NCBI GenBank assembly: GCA_024278375.1
Contig: JAJRTH010000015.1
Coordinates: forward strand, 1-42,285
Length of the DNA stretch: 42,285 nucleotides
Direction: 5' to 3'
Source of the DNA: an archaeon
GTDB taxonomy: Archaea > Thermoplasmatota > Thermoplasmata > WALJ01
Shown here: positions 34,701-42,285 of the stretch, one piece after another
Layout of the letters: each line of letters opens with the position of its first letter
How positions within the stretch are numbered: position 1 is the stretch's first letter
Translations under genes and position numbers: made by a program
The notes under the pieces: generated by a model
The model's input: only the letters and a program-made list of their open reading frames with translations
What the model was told of the DNA's origin: nothing
The model's database searches: none

Positions 34701-35237
34701 TCACCCCTTCTTAACTATGTATATCCCATCCTGGAATACTCGGGGATCATAACCCTTTATTCTGGTCGCTTTCTCTATGTTGGCTGCCGTCTGTCCAGCC
34801 TTCTCTTTGTCTATGCTCATCACTTTCACAATATCTTTATTTATATTAACTTTTACACCATCCAGTATCTTGGCCACTCTGTTCTTTTTCTCGCCAAGAA
34901 AGTTCTCTATGACAAATTCATTACCTCTTACGGATATTTTCACCGGAAAGTGGGAATAGACCAGTTTGAGTTCGTATTCAAATCCTTCAGTGACTCCCTT
35001 TATCATGTTGGACAGATGGGCCGCCCATGTCCCTACAAGGGCCTTTTCCTTTTTTTTCGGGAGTTCGCAGTAGACAACAGCTTTTTCTCCCTTTACCTCC
35101 ATCTTCAATCTAGGATGCACGAAAGCTCGGCTGAGTTCTCCTTTAGGCCCTGAGACTATTATATGGTTGCCTCTTCTCTCGACCTTGACCTCGGGAGGTA
35201 TGGGAATCTCCTTTTTCAACATTCCTGCAACTGCCAT
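34701..35237 (-). CDS. rpl6: 50S ribosomal protein L6
   Basis: Ribosomal protein uL6, 178 residues, with two related alpha/beta domains: PPEVKVERRGNHIIVSGPKGELSR in the first and YSHFPVKISVRGNEFVIENFLGEKKNR in the second, ending FQDGIYIVKKG as archaeal L6 does. GAGGTGAT lies 3 nt before the ATG. It keeps the S8-L6-L32e order. Confidence 0.96.
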   Translation of the reverse strand: MAVAGMLKKEIPIPPEVKVERRGNHIIVSGPKGELSRAFVHPRLKMEVKGEKAVVYCELPKKKEKALVGTWAAHLSNMIKGVTEGFEYELKLVYSHFPVKISVRGNEFVIENFLGEKKNRVAKILDGVKVNINKDIVKVMSIDKEKAGQTAANIEKATRIKGYDPRVFQDGIYIVKKG

Positions 35238-35246
35238 GGTATCACC

Positions 35247-35636
35247 TCAGTACACATAGGCCAGAACCCTGCCTCCTATTCCTATTTCCTTGGCCTTCGT
35301 ATTCGAGACGACCCCCTTCGTAGTGGTCATTATCAGTATCCCGAAGTTCTTGGCAGGGAGATATCTCCTCTCAAAGCGCTCTATATCGTCTTTTTTCACT
35401 GAAAATCTGGGTTTTATGACGCCGCAGTTGTTCAGGTTTCCGTTGAGTTTCACGAGAAATATCCCTGCCTTTCCGTCATTTATGAACTCGAACTCGGCTA
35501 TGTATCCATATTCCCGCATTATGTTCAGCACCCTTCCTATCAGTTTGGATGCTGGTTTTATGACGCACTCCTTCTTGCCGCTGAGTTCGGCGTTTTTGAT
35601 TGAAATCAGGGCATCATTCAATGGATCATGTTGCAT
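35247..35636 (-). CDS. rps8: 30S ribosomal protein S8
   Basis: Ribosomal protein uS8, 129 residues. It starts [17 protein letters not shown], contains [19 protein letters not shown], and ends with the conserved [33 protein letters not shown]. It is a 16S rRNA central-domain binder and early assembly protein. AGGTGAT just past the S14 stop precedes the ATG by 3 nt. Confidence 0.97.
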   Translation of the reverse strand: MQHDPLNDALISIKNAELSGKKECVIKPASKLIGRVLNIMREYGYIAEFEFINDGKAGIFLVKLNGNLNNCGVIKPRFSVKKDDIERFERRYLPAKNFGILIMTTTKGVVSNTKAKEIGIGGRVLAYVY

Positions 35637-35644
35637 GTTATCAC

Positions 35645-35791
35645 CTACGAATACTTCTTAAATCCGAGCTGCGGAGCGATCTCTCTGAAGCATTGTCTGC
35701 ACAGATGCATACCGTACCTTCTCACGATACCTCTCTTCCTTCCGCATCTTTCACATCCGACCTTCCTTCCGAACTTCTTCTTTGGCTCCAT
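35645..35791 (-). CDS. rps14: 30S ribosomal protein S14, zinc-binding form
   Basis: A 48-residue uS14 that an ORF search with a size cut-off would miss. It reads [19 protein letters not shown], then [16 protein letters not shown] and ends GFKKYS. Two CxxC pairs (Cys13/Cys16 and the CRQC near residue 31) form the zinc site typical of archaeal S14. The ATG overlaps the L5 TGA by one base (TGATG) with GAGGTGAG upstream. It fits the invariant L5-S14-S8 order. Confidence 0.96.
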   Translation of the reverse strand: MEPKKKFGRKVGCERCGRKRGIVRRYGMHLCRQCFREIAPQLGFKKYS

Positions 35792-36321
35792 CAGCTCACC
35801 TCTTCAATCACAACCGCATTGAACTTCTTCTTCGCGAATTCTATTCCCTCTTCCTTCGTTATCCTGTGTCTGTGCGGTATCTTCCTTCTGCCTCTAGCCC
35901 TCTTGGAAACCCTAGTCCCGGGCCTTCTGAGTATCACAGATATGTCCATGCCGAAAACACCGATCTCAGGATCGTACTTCACTCCCTCGAAACTGGTGTG
36001 GTCTGCTATGCCGAAAGAGAAGTTTCCCTCTTTATCAAAAGAATACTCAGCGATTCTGTACTCCTTGACCCATAGTGCTCTTTTCACGAAATCTATGGCC
36101 TTTTCTCCCCTGAGTGTCACTTTGCAGCCTATCGGCATGTGCTTCCTTATGTTGAAATCCCTGTTCGTCATCTTGGCTATCGTTCTCACAGGTTTCTGCC
36201 CGGTGAACATCTCAAGTACCCTCTCGGCCTTGACCAGTCTTTCTCCCGCTTCTCCCACTCCGATATTCACCACGACCTTGTGGACCTTTATCTCTCTCAT
36301 TTTGTTCTCGGTCTCACTCAT
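35791..36321 (-). CDS. rpl5: 50S ribosomal protein L5
   Basis: Ribosomal protein uL5, 176 residues, a 5S rRNA binder. Conserved parts are [85 protein letters not shown] and the basic [22 protein letters not shown]. The start overlaps the end of S4e by 8 nt. Confidence 0.97.
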   Translation of the reverse strand: MSETENKMREIKVHKVVVNIGVGEAGERLVKAERVLEMFTGQKPVRTIAKMTNRDFNIRKHMPIGCKVTLRGEKAIDFVKRALWVKEYRIAEYSFDKEGNFSFGIADHTSFEGVKYDPEIGVFGMDISVILRRPGTRVSKRARGRRKIPHRHRITKEEGIEFAKKKFNAVVIEEVS

Positions 36322-37027
36322 TTACCTTCACCTCCGGGAGTTTCACTTCCGGCGTATCCGTGCCGACCACGAACACGTAATCCTTTATTGTTCTGAAACC
36401 TTCCTCGAAAGTGACGATGTTTGACTGGGTACCCTTTATGACCTCGTATTTCTTTATCACTCCGAGAGAGCCGCCGTGCTTTCCGCCGGTTATTATGGCC
36501 TTGCTACCTTCTTTCAAAGGCAGGTGTCTCAGAATCTTCTGCTCGGGCAATGAGATCTTTAGAACATCCCCCGTTTTGTATGTGTCCTTATCGACCAGGA
36601 TGTTCCTTCCGTCGTGCATATTCAGCTGCAGCTTTCCCCCCCTAACATAGGTCTTATCGTTTATTCTGACGAGTTTCCATTTAGCCCTTTCCTCATCTAT
36701 TTTCGTGAGAGTGAGTCTTCCTTTGATATCGAAGAGCATCCTATAATGTTCCCCCACCTCCGGGATGGATACCACGTCCATCATGCCTATCGGTGCCTTG
36801 TAATCCATCACTACTTTTCCATCAACAATTACTTTCCTTCCACCGATTATCCTTCTGGCCTCTCTCATGGTATCCGCATATCTGAGCATGTCTCTCACCA
36901 CGATGCCGAGAGGCACTGATGATTCCAAAGGATGTTTTCCCGGCGAGGGTTTGACCGCCCATTTCACCTCTTTCTTCGGTATTTTCCAGGATTTAGGTAT
37001 TGTTAGTCTTTTCATGTGCCTGCTCAT
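36314..37027 (-). CDS. rps4e: 30S ribosomal protein S4e
   Basis: Ribosomal protein eS4, 237 residues, archaeal/eukaryotic only. MKRLTIPKSWKIPKKEVKWAVKPSPGKHPLESSVPL opens it, an S4-type RNA-binding domain follows (ARRIIGGRKVIVDGKVVMDYKAPIGMMDVV), and the C-terminal KOW-like part has KAIITGGKHGGSLGVIK. The ATG at 37027 overlaps the L24 stop (ATGA) and has AGGAGG 8 nt upstream; an internal ATG lies at 37015. Confidence 0.96.
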   Translation of the reverse strand: MSRHMKRLTIPKSWKIPKKEVKWAVKPSPGKHPLESSVPLGIVVRDMLRYADTMREARRIIGGRKVIVDGKVVMDYKAPIGMMDVVSIPEVGEHYRMLFDIKGRLTLTKIDEERAKWKLVRINDKTYVRGGKLQLNMHDGRNILVDKDTYKTGDVLKISLPEQKILRHLPLKEGSKAIITGGKHGGSLGVIKKYEVIKGTQSNIVTFEEGFRTIKDYVFVVGTDTPEVKLPEVKVNE

Positions 37028-37404
37028 TCAGACGCCTCCTTAACCTTCTTTGCCAGTTCGTCCAGCTTCTTTTTCCTCAGCGGGTCCGACGTATCTAGCT
37101 TTGTAAGTATTACATTGGAAGGGTGTATCGGCTTTGCTACCTGTTTCTCGTCCGATTTCGCTATTGTGACTCCCTCTATGTGCAGGAGGCCTCTTTTTCT
37201 GTCCACCGACGCGACCTTGTTTATATGTCCTTTGAAACTGCCTCTGACCACCTCGACGGTATCTCCCTTTCTTACAGTAAGAGAGCGGACTCCGTACATC
37301 TTTCTGAGTTCCTCGGTCAGATGGGCGGAGATGAGCCTCCCTCTGCGATGAAGGGGCATATTTCTGAGGATTTTTCTCTGTTTTCTCGGGCTTTTGCTTA
37401 CCAT
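37024..37404 (-). CDS. rpl24: 50S ribosomal protein L24
   Basis: Ribosomal protein uL24, 126 residues. It starts MVSKSPRKQRKILRNMPLHRRGRL, then has SAHLTEELRKMYGVRSLTVRKGDTVEVVRGSFKGH, the KOW motif that binds rRNA near the exit tunnel. The start at 37404 is supported by GAGGTG 7 nt upstream and by family length; a longer frame to 37455 only overlaps L14. Confidence 0.96.
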   Translation of the reverse strand: MVSKSPRKQRKILRNMPLHRRGRLISAHLTEELRKMYGVRSLTVRKGDTVEVVRGSFKGHINKVASVDRKRGLLHIEGVTIAKSDEKQVAKPIHPSNVILTKLDTSDPLRKKKLDELAKKVKEASE

Positions 37405-37415
37405 GCCAATACACC

Positions 37416-37814
37416 TCATACAATTATGGATGCCGTCGCGGCTATTCTCGGCCATCTCTCGGCCGCTTCTCTAGCAACAGGGCCCTTTATCTCGGAGCCC
37501 TTGGTCTCACCCTTGGGGGTGGTTATGACGGCAGCGTTATCTTCGAACTGTACCATCGTACCGTCCGGCCTCCTGAAAGGTCTTTTCTGCCTGACTATGA
37601 CAGCGTTCACTATCTGTCTTCTCATCTCCGGAGTTCCTTTTTTGACGGATACCACCAGAAGGTCCCCAACTCCTGCGCTCGGCATTCTGGTTTTAACTCC
37701 GTGGTAGTTTATAACGGAAACTATCTGTACCACTTTGGCACCGGTGTTGTCTACACAATCCAGTCTGGCTCCAGTTGGGAGCCCTCTTGTCTGTTTTCCG
37801 GCCAGACCCTTCAT
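37416..37814 (-). CDS. rpl14: 50S ribosomal protein L14
   Basis: Ribosomal protein uL14, 132 residues. It has the archaeal N-terminus [32 protein letters not shown], then [29 protein letters not shown] and a C-terminus ending [18 protein letters not shown] lies 6 nt before the ATG. Unlike its tightly packed neighbours it is separated from S17 by 58 nt that contain a strong TATA box, so it may have its own promoter. Confidence 0.97.
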   Translation of the reverse strand: MKGLAGKQTRGLPTGARLDCVDNTGAKVVQIVSVINYHGVKTRMPSAGVGDLLVVSVKKGTPEMRRQIVNAVIVRQKRPFRRPDGTMVQFEDNAAVITTPKGETKGSEIKGPVAREAAERWPRIAATASIIV

Positions 37815-37841
37815 TCTTCTACCCCCTTTACTATATCTTCC

Positions 37842-37849
37842 TTTATAAA
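37842..37849 (-). promoter_or_regulatory. Internal TATA box upstream of rpl14
   Basis: TTTATAAA sits in the 58-nt S17-L14 gap, the largest spacer in the ribosomal cluster, 28-35 nt before the L14 ATG. It lies within the 14-bp palindrome TCCTTTATAAAGGA (37839-37852), so it is also a match on the plus strand. Initiation would fall about 5-10 nt before the L14 start. Confidence 0.45.
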
Positions 37850-37872
37850 GGAGGCATCAAATGAACTGTCGT

Positions 37873-38319
37873 TCATTCTTTCACCTCCACCACCACGAAG
37901 GACACTGTTTTGCTCAGAGGCCTGCACTCCATTATCTTTACCTCATCCCCCACATTCAGATCCATGCAAGGAGGAACGTGTGCGGAGAACTTCTTGTATC
38001 TTCTCTCGTATCTCTCGAACTTCTTAACGTAATGGAGTCTTTCGACCTCTATGACCGCCGTACCTTCCATTCTGTTGCGCTCCACTTTTCCTTCGAATAT
38101 CTGCCCTCTCACGGGAAGTGTTCCGTGAAACGGACAGTTCGGATCGTTGCATGTTTTCTTTGGCGGAGAGACATCTATCCCTATGTCCCTGTATTCTGGC
38201 TTTTTCTTCTGTTTTTTGACCGTCTTTTTCACAGGCTTTTTCCCTGCGCTCTTTTTTCTTTGTGCTGCCGGATTGGAGAGTTTCGCCTCTCCTCCTGTGC
38301 TTTTTTCCTCTTTTGTCAT
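37873..38319 (-). CDS. rps17: 30S ribosomal protein S17
   Basis: Ribosomal protein uS17, 148 residues. The core starts near residue 42 (YRDIGIDVSPPKKTCNDPNCPFHGTLPVRGQIFEGKV, with the archaeal CNDPNCPFHG) and ends in the OB-fold DLNVGDEVKIMECRPLSKTVSFVVVEV. A lysine/alanine-rich N-terminal extension of about 40 residues precedes it, longer than in most archaeal S17. The ATG overlaps the Rpp29 stop (ATGA) with AAGGTGAGG upstream. Confidence 0.96.
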   Translation of the reverse strand: MTKEEKSTGGEAKLSNPAAQRKKSAGKKPVKKTVKKQKKKPEYRDIGIDVSPPKKTCNDPNCPFHGTLPVRGQIFEGKVERNRMEGTAVIEVERLHYVKKFERYERRYKKFSAHVPPCMDLNVGDEVKIMECRPLSKTVSFVVVEVKE

Positions 38320-38579
38320 GACCTCACCTTCTTAATCCTGTCTTCGGGCCTGTATGCTATCCTCGCTCCGTCGATTATAACATCGTAATCGTCAAATCTA
38401 AGTTTGATGGCCTTTTTCGGGATGCTCTTTTCGCTCCCATTAACATCGAGCCTTATCATGTTCTTGGTTTCGTCCACTATCCTTCCGCTCAATCCCACGA
38501 GCGAAGGATCGCTGGATTCCACTATCCTCGTCCTTAGACCTATAAGCTCGTGCCTTCCCAGGTTCCTCCCATCCCTCAC
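38316..38579 (-). CDS. rnp1: RNase P protein component 1 (Rpp29/Pop4), GTG start
   Basis: An 87-residue archaeal RNase P subunit. It reads [34 protein letters not shown], the Sm-like beta-barrel characteristic of Rpp29, and ends [24 protein letters not shown]. It takes part in tRNA 5' maturation. The true start is GTG at 38579, overlapping the SUI1 stop (GTGA) with GGAGGTG about 5 nt upstream; the frame is open further inside SUI1 but that part is not homologous. It occupies the usual archaeal place between SUI1 and S17. Confidence 0.92.
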   Translation of the reverse strand: MRDGRNLGRHELIGLRTRIVESSDPSLVGLSGRIVDETKNMIRLDVNGSEKSIPKKAIKLRFDDYDVIIDGARIAYRPEDRIKKVRS

Positions 38580-38878
38580 AGCACCACCTCCACAGTAAAT
38601 CCCATGTCGGTGAGTATCTCCTTCACCTTCTTCGCATGGTCTCCCTGCAGTTCTATCCTTTTGTCCTTCACGGTTCCGCCTGCCGCACACTTTGTCTTCA
38701 GTGTCTTTGCTATGTCGTTCAGGTCTATATCCCCGCTGTCTATTCCTTCCACAATGGTGACGGTCTTCCCATATCTCCTCTTGTCCAGATAGACTTTCAC
38801 TGATTGCTGCTCCTTGGCTATATCCTCGCAGATACACAGTTCTTCCGGGAGACCACACCTTGGACATATTCCACCCAT
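38576..38878 (-). CDS. Translation initiation factor SUI1/aIF1
   Basis: A 100-residue aIF1/SUI1. It begins [23 protein letters not shown] with a short Cys-rich zinc-knuckle-like leader, followed by [50 protein letters not shown] and KEILTDMGF, the SUI1 fold. It acts in start-site selection on the small subunit. The ATG is 2 nt after the L29 stop. Its location after L29 is standard in archaea. Confidence 0.95.
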   Translation of the reverse strand: MGGICPRCGLPEELCICEDIAKEQQSVKVYLDKRRYGKTVTIVEGIDSGDIDLNDIAKTLKTKCAAGGTVKDKRIELQGDHAKKVKEILTDMGFTVEVVL

Positions 38879-38880
38879 CC

Positions 38881-39087
38881 TTACCTTTCCTCCTTCATTT
38901 CTTCTTTAATTATCGTCAAAATCCTGGCTATATCCGCTCTCAGAGACCGTATCTTGCCCGGATTGGCAGGGGCGCCGCCCATTGCGGCCACCCCTCTCTC
39001 ATGCATCAGTTCGTTTCTCAATTCCTTGAGTTTGTTCAGCTTCTGTTCGTGCGTCATCTTCCTTATTTCTCTGGGTTTAATTGCCAT
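38881..39087 (-). CDS. rpl29: 50S ribosomal protein L29
   Basis: Ribosomal protein uL29, 68 residues, two long helices: [32 protein letters not shown] and [19 protein letters not shown]. It sits at the tunnel exit where the translocon and SRP dock. The start at 39087 overlaps the S3 3' end by 11 nt, with GGAGG 7 nt upstream; the extension to 39129 is not homologous. Confidence 0.95.
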   Translation of the reverse strand: MAIKPREIRKMTHEQKLNKLKELRNELMHERGVAAMGGAPANPGKIRSLRADIARILTIIKEEMKEER

Positions 39088-40000
39088 CAGAAACCTCCTT
39101 TTTATCTGCGTTATCCCCCTTCTTCTCAATATCGGCCTTCTCCTCCGGATTTGTCTCCTTATTTTCCTGGGTTTGGGACTGCCTTCGAGGTTCCTCCGCT
39201 TTCTTCTCCTCTGCCTTGCCCTCGTCTTTCTTCCCCTCTTCTTTCACATCTCTTTCAGGCAGCTTTTTCTGCTGTTCCCTGCCCCTTCTTCTCTGTCTGT
39301 CCCCTCTTCTGCCACGCTCTCTTCTGTCCCTTCTCTCGTCCTTCTTTGTTTCCGCGGTAGGAGCCGCCTTTTCGCCATCTTTCTTCTCCTTTTCCGTTTC
39401 CGGGGAGGGTATTCTTATCTCAATCTCATCAGGAAGTTTGGCATTCGGGTCCATTATCTGGACAGTTACGCCTATGACCCCGGCCTTAAGTTTCGCAACC
39501 GCAAAGCCCTCGCGCATCCATTGAATCCTCGGTTCTCCGCAGAACTTTATGTGTCCTTCTTTGTATTTCTCAGTCCTGTGCCTCTCTCCAGTGAGCTTTC
39601 CTGACATTATAACCTGACATCCCTTGGCGCCAGCCTCCATTATCCTTCTGACAGTGGAATGCCCCGCTCTTCTGAAATGCCAGCCTCTCTCCAGAGACGA
39701 GGCCAGCTTTTCGGCCATTATCTGAGCGTTGAGCGCCGCATTCTCCACCTCCTGTACCTCTATCTGAGGATTGTCGAACTTGAAATTGTATTTCACGGCT
39801 TCTGTAAGGTCCTTTATGGCGCCGCCCTTTCTTCCTATTACGAATCCCGGGCGCTCCGTGATGAGCGTTATCCTCGTGCCCATCGGGGTTCTCTGGATGT
39901 CCACGCCGCCGAATCCTGCTCTCTTGGTCTTATCCATCATATATTCCTTCAGAAGGACCCTGCGAATGTTTTCCTGCACAAACTTCCTTTCATTTGCCAA
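39077..40000 (-). CDS. rps3: 30S ribosomal protein S3 with long charged tail (TTG start)
   Basis: Ribosomal protein uS3, 307 residues. Residues 1 to about 200 are standard: MANERKFVQENIRRVLLKEY, the KH domain ERPGFVIGRKGGAIKDLTEAV and the C-terminal domain with GCQVIMSGKLTGERHRTEKY. The last 105 or so residues are a low-complexity tail rich in Lys, Glu, Arg, Asp and Gln, probably disordered; many archaeal S3 proteins have a much shorter tail. The start is TTG at 40000, fixed by homology and by GGAGGT 6 nt upstream; there is no ATG in frame before residue 21. Confidence 0.96.
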   Translation of the reverse strand: MANERKFVQENIRRVLLKEYMMDKTKRAGFGGVDIQRTPMGTRITLITERPGFVIGRKGGAIKDLTEAVKYNFKFDNPQIEVQEVENAALNAQIMAEKLASSLERGWHFRRAGHSTVRRIMEAGAKGCQVIMSGKLTGERHRTEKYKEGHIKFCGEPRIQWMREGFAVAKLKAGVIGVTVQIMDPNAKLPDEIEIRIPSPETEKEKKDGEKAAPTAETKKDERRDRRERGRRGDRQRRRGREQQKKLPERDVKEEGKKDEGKAEEKKAEEPRRQSQTQENKETNPEEKADIEKKGDNADKKEVSDGN

Positions 40001-40002
40001 AT

Positions 40003-40521
40003 TCAGACCTCCGGACTCTCGAGTATTACCTCAATATTTGTCGTTTTCTTGTCCCACGGTGTGGAACGGCCGTGAGCTCTCGGCATGAATCCCCTGTATA
40101 CTCTCCCGGGGTGTGCCGCTATGCTCTTTATCACGAGTTCGTCCACATCCAGACCGATGTAATCCGCATTCGCTTCCGCGGATTCTATAATCTCCAGTAT
40201 GTACTTTGCGGCCTTGACCGGATATTTTCCCGGTCCTATGCCTCTTTTGTGCCCAGCACCGGATGTGTATCTCCTGAATGGGACCGGTCTTTTCATCTCC
40301 ATGACCTCTTCAAGGTAGTCCTTGGCATCCTGAAGTTTCATGCCTCTTAGTTTTCTGCACAGTTCCATGGACTTCTTTCTGGATATCGGAAGGTCTCTGC
40401 CCAGGGCTCTCGCGGTCTTTTCGGGGTCAAAGGCCATGGAATATCCCTTCATGTGTATGGGGCCTTTGCTCTCCTTTTTCTCGGTTTTTTCCTTTTCCTT
40501 CTTATCCTTTTTCTCAGCCAT
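40003..40521 (-). CDS. rpl22: 50S ribosomal protein L22
   Basis: Ribosomal protein uL22, 172 residues. The core is KGYSMAFDPEKTARALGRDLPISRKKSMELCRKLRGM, the tunnel-lining hairpin region RRYTSGAGHKRGIGPGKYPVKAAKYILEIIE and VYRGFMPRAHGRSTPWDKKTTNIEVIL. A 20-residue Lys/Glu-rich leader precedes the core. AAGGTGGT lies 3 nt before the ATG. Confidence 0.96.
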   Translation of the reverse strand: MAEKKDKKEKEKTEKKESKGPIHMKGYSMAFDPEKTARALGRDLPISRKKSMELCRKLRGMKLQDAKDYLEEVMEMKRPVPFRRYTSGAGHKRGIGPGKYPVKAAKYILEIIESAEANADYIGLDVDELVIKSIAAHPGRVYRGFMPRAHGRSTPWDKKTTNIEVILESPEV

Positions 40522-40530
40522 TTGACCACC

Positions 40531-40998
40531 TTACTTAAGAGGCATGTATTTGGAAGATCTTGTCGCACCGACTCCGGGTCCAGAATGTTTTACAGCCTTT
40601 CTCGTGGGGGCGAACTCCCCGAGGTAATGTCCTATCATCTCGGGCATTACCGTGAATTCCTTGAACTCCTTTCCGTTGTATACTGCTATTTTCTTCCCGA
40701 CGAAGCTCGGGAGTATTATCATTTCCCTTCTGTGGGTTTTCACCGCCTTGCTTCCATCGCTCTTAGCCATCTTATCCAGGAATGCCTGTTCTTCCTGGTT
40801 GAATCCCTTTATTATACTTCTTCTGACCCTCGAGGGGAATAACGGGAGCAGCTGTTCCGTAGACATTTTCTGAAGCTGTTCGAGGGTGTATCCCCGGTAT
40901 GTGAACTCCTTCTTTCTCCTTTCCTGTATCCTGCTCTTCCTCTTCCTTACCTTCCTTCTTGCAGCCTTTGCGCTCCCTACTATCTTTGACTTTGCCAT
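40531..40998 (-). CDS. rps19: 30S ribosomal protein S19
   Basis: Ribosomal protein uS19, 155 residues, in the long archaeal form. The N-terminal part contains RRKKEFTYRGYTLEQLQKMSTEQLLPLFPSRVRRSI and the core KTHRREMIILPSFVGKKIAVYNGKEFKEFTVMPEMIGHYLGEFAPTRK. It starts one base after the L2 stop, and the purine-rich L2 end (AAGAGGAGGAGG) supplies its ribosome-binding site. Confidence 0.97.
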   Translation of the reverse strand: MAKSKIVGSAKAARRKVRKRKSRIQERRKKEFTYRGYTLEQLQKMSTEQLLPLFPSRVRRSIIKGFNQEEQAFLDKMAKSDGSKAVKTHRREMIILPSFVGKKIAVYNGKEFKEFTVMPEMIGHYLGEFAPTRKAVKHSGPGVGATRSSKYMPLK

Positions 40999-40999
40999 C

Positions 41000-41698
41000 T
41001 TAACGCCTCCTCCTCTTCTTAGGTGATAATCGTCCTACCTTCTTTCCCGGTGGCAGTCCTCTGGCCACGGTGTTCGGTCCGCCGACGTGCCTGTGCGAGC
41101 CTCCGCCGTGCGGGTGGTCCACCGGGTTCATGTTGACTCCGCTGACTGCATACGGCTTCTTCGCCCTGCTCTTGTAGGTGTGTATCTTCTTTCCTGCCTT
41201 TGCAAAGGGGCTTTCGTCCCTTCCGCCACCTGCGATTATGCCGACGGTTGCCCTGCATTTGTTATCAAGAGCCTTGAATTCCTTTGACGGCAGCTGAATC
41301 ATGGTCTTCTCGCCGTGGCTCACTATAAGGGCCGACGTTCCGGGGGTTCTGACCAGTTTTCCGCCGTCTCCGGGTCTTATTTCAACATTGTAAACGGAGG
41401 TACCTTCGGGAATCTCTCCCACGGGCATTATGTTTCCTAGGGATAGGGGTATCATGGAACCTATCTCCACCTCCTGTCCCACATACATTCCGTAAGGTGC
41501 CAGCATGTTCACCTTCTTGCCACCGAAATCCACAACGGCCACGGGTGCATAATGGCCCGGGTCATGTATTATGTCCACAACCTTTCCCTTACCCTCTTTA
41601 ATTGGAGGATATCTGATTTCGCCTTTGTGTCTGTGGCTCGGTGAGCGGTATGTGGGGCTTCCGTGTCCCCTGCTCTGAACAATAATCCTTTTTCCCAT
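41000..41698 (-). CDS. rpl2: 50S ribosomal protein L2
   Basis: Ribosomal protein uL2, 232 residues. It reads MGKRIIVQSRGHGSPTYRSPSHRHKG at the start, then the OB and SH3-like domains, and AVSGVNMNPVDHPHGGGSHRHVGGPNTV, which contains the conserved His next to the peptidyl-transferase centre, ending in a KKRRRR tail. GAGGTGAT immediately precedes the ATG. Confidence 0.98.
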   Translation of the reverse strand: MGKRIIVQSRGHGSPTYRSPSHRHKGEIRYPPIKEGKGKVVDIIHDPGHYAPVAVVDFGGKKVNMLAPYGMYVGQEVEIGSMIPLSLGNIMPVGEIPEGTSVYNVEIRPGDGGKLVRTPGTSALIVSHGEKTMIQLPSKEFKALDNKCRATVGIIAGGGRDESPFAKAGKKIHTYKSRAKKPYAVSGVNMNPVDHPHGGGSHRHVGGPNTVARGLPPGKKVGRLSPKKRRRR

Positions 41699-41707
41699 CA
41701 GATCACC

Positions 41708-41968
41708 TCAGAAGACTCCTATCCTCATGCCAATCTCCTCCGCAGAATACTCCGGAGAGAGCTTGACTATGGCCTTCTTTCCGTTCTTCGTTATCATGGT
41801 ATTCACCGATTGCACCTTCACCTGAAATATCTTCTCTATGGAGTACTTTATCTCCTCTTTGGTGGCATCCCTTTTCACTATGAACATGAGCTTGTTCTCC
41901 CTGTCCATGAGGCTGAGGGCCCTTTCCGTAACATACGGGTGGAGTATTACCTCGAACGGATCTCTCAT
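41708..41968 (-). CDS. rpl23: 50S ribosomal protein L23
   Basis: Ribosomal protein uL23, 86 residues. MRDPFEVILHPYVTERALSLMDRENKLMFIVKRDATKEEIKYSIEKIFQVKVQSVNT is the complete conserved core; the protein ends EEIGMRIGVF. It lies at the tunnel exit and contacts SRP and the translocon. The ATG at 41968 overlaps the L4 stop (ATGA) with GGAGG 7 nt upstream; an ATG three codons earlier is inside L4. Confidence 0.96.
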   Translation of the reverse strand: MRDPFEVILHPYVTERALSLMDRENKLMFIVKRDATKEEIKYSIEKIFQVKVQSVNTMITKNGKKAIVKLSPEYSAEEIGMRIGVF

Positions 41969-42285
41969 GCGCTCCACCTCCCTATCTCTTCAAGTGCCTT
42001 CTGGCTCATCATGACCAACCTACCTGGGTCTCCTCCGGGTGCGAGCATCTCGACATTTAGCTCGGACGGAACCGCGATGTCGACTCCTTCCAGATTTCTG
42101 AAGGCCTTCAGGGCGTTCTTTCTGTCCGAAACCACGACGAGTACGCTCTTCGCTCTCTTGTATCTCCTTCCGCGCATCTTTCCCCTGCCTGCCCTTATGT
42201 GCTTCTTCTCCTTCGCTCTCTGGATATCTTCGTAAAGACCGAGCTTTTCGAGGACCTCTATCGCCTCCTTCGTGGTCTCGATATC
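41965..42285 (-). CDS. rpl4: 50S ribosomal protein L4 (partial, C-terminal part)
   Basis: The frame is open to the right edge, giving 106 residues of the C-terminal part of uL4, archaeal/eukaryotic L4e type. The core is HIRAGRGKMRGRRYKRAKSVLVVVSD, then LEGVDIAVPSELNVEMLAPGGDPGRLVMMSQKALEEI. The 5' part and probably L3 lie beyond the window in the usual L3-L4-L23-L2 order. Confidence 0.95.
   Translation of the reverse strand, partial: DIETTKEAIEVLEKLGLYEDIQRAKEKKHIRAGRGKMRGRRYKRAKSVLVVVSDRKNALKAFRNLEGVDIAVPSELNVEMLAPGGDPGRLVMMSQKALEEIGRWSA

Noticed and set aside
38316-38867. A long 183-residue form of the RNase P subunit
   Set aside because: The first 96 residues are an alternate-frame reading of SUI1; the GTG at 38579 has a proper ribosome-binding site.
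39081-39604. Long plus-strand Leu/Ser/Phe-rich frames opposite S3 resembling membrane proteins
   Set aside because: They arise from reading the Lys/Glu-rich S3 tail on the opposite strand; no start signals or homology.

Overview
The window is archaeal and best fits a euryarchaeon of the Thermoplasmatota or a relative (placement inferred). The right-hand 14 kb carries the archaeal S10/spc ribosomal-protein cluster, including families found only in archaea and eukaryotes (S4e, L32e, L19e, SUI1/eIF1, the RNase P subunit Rpp29), followed by SecY, an EMC3/DUF106 membrane protein, an archaeal-type CMP kinase and Cbf5. The order is the standard euryarchaeal one, but adk, L34e and L14e are missing between secY and cbf5. 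Start codons are a mix of Shine-Dalgarno-led ATG/GTG/TTG and apparently leaderless starts with a TATA box about 20-30 nt upstream. I saw no tRNA, rRNA, CRISPR array or insertion sequence.

Layout. 1-6.4 kb: a visibly AT-rich accessory segment with the end of one unidentified gene, a GT-B glycosyltransferase, a large polytopic GT-C-like membrane protein, a type I phosphodiesterase family protein and a second GT-B enzyme. 6.4-12.4 kb (minus strand): a glycan operon of DUF354 glycosyltransferase, hexapeptide acetyltransferase, DegT aminotransferase, Gfo/Idh dehydrogenase, a broken UDP-GlcNAc 2-epimerase gene and a GT4 glycosyltransferase. 12.6-15.1 kb (plus): a second aminotransferase-dehydrogenase-acetyltransferase cassette. 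15.2-16.2 kb (minus): a GPT/AglH-type GlcNAc-1-phosphate transferase that would start lipid-linked glycan assembly. 16.3-18.9 kb (plus): a third dehydrogenase-acetyltransferase-aminotransferase cassette that most resembles bacterial WbpB-WbpD-WbpE.

18.9-24.3 kb (minus): a UDP-GlcNAc supply operon (GlmU-like protein 2, GlmS, GlmM, GlmU-like protein 1). 24.4-26.6 kb: divergent UDP-glucose dehydrogenase and GalU. 26.8 kb: pdxS (PLP synthase subunit), then the translation/secretion cluster running leftward from 42.3 to 27.9 kb.

Taken together, the left 26 kb is a surface-glycan (probably N-glycan or S-layer glycan) locus. Fructose-6-P is converted to UDP-GlcNAc and glucose-1-P to UDP-Glc and UDP-GlcA. 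UDP-sugars are then oxidised at C3, aminated and N-acetylated by three parallel cassettes and assembled on a lipid by AglH and the glycosyltransferases. The most notable observations are the three reordered 3-acetamido-sugar cassettes, the doubly inactivated epimerase, a DUF106 gene that appears to start at CTG, an N-terminally extended SecY, and a perfect palindrome at the head of the DUF354 operon.
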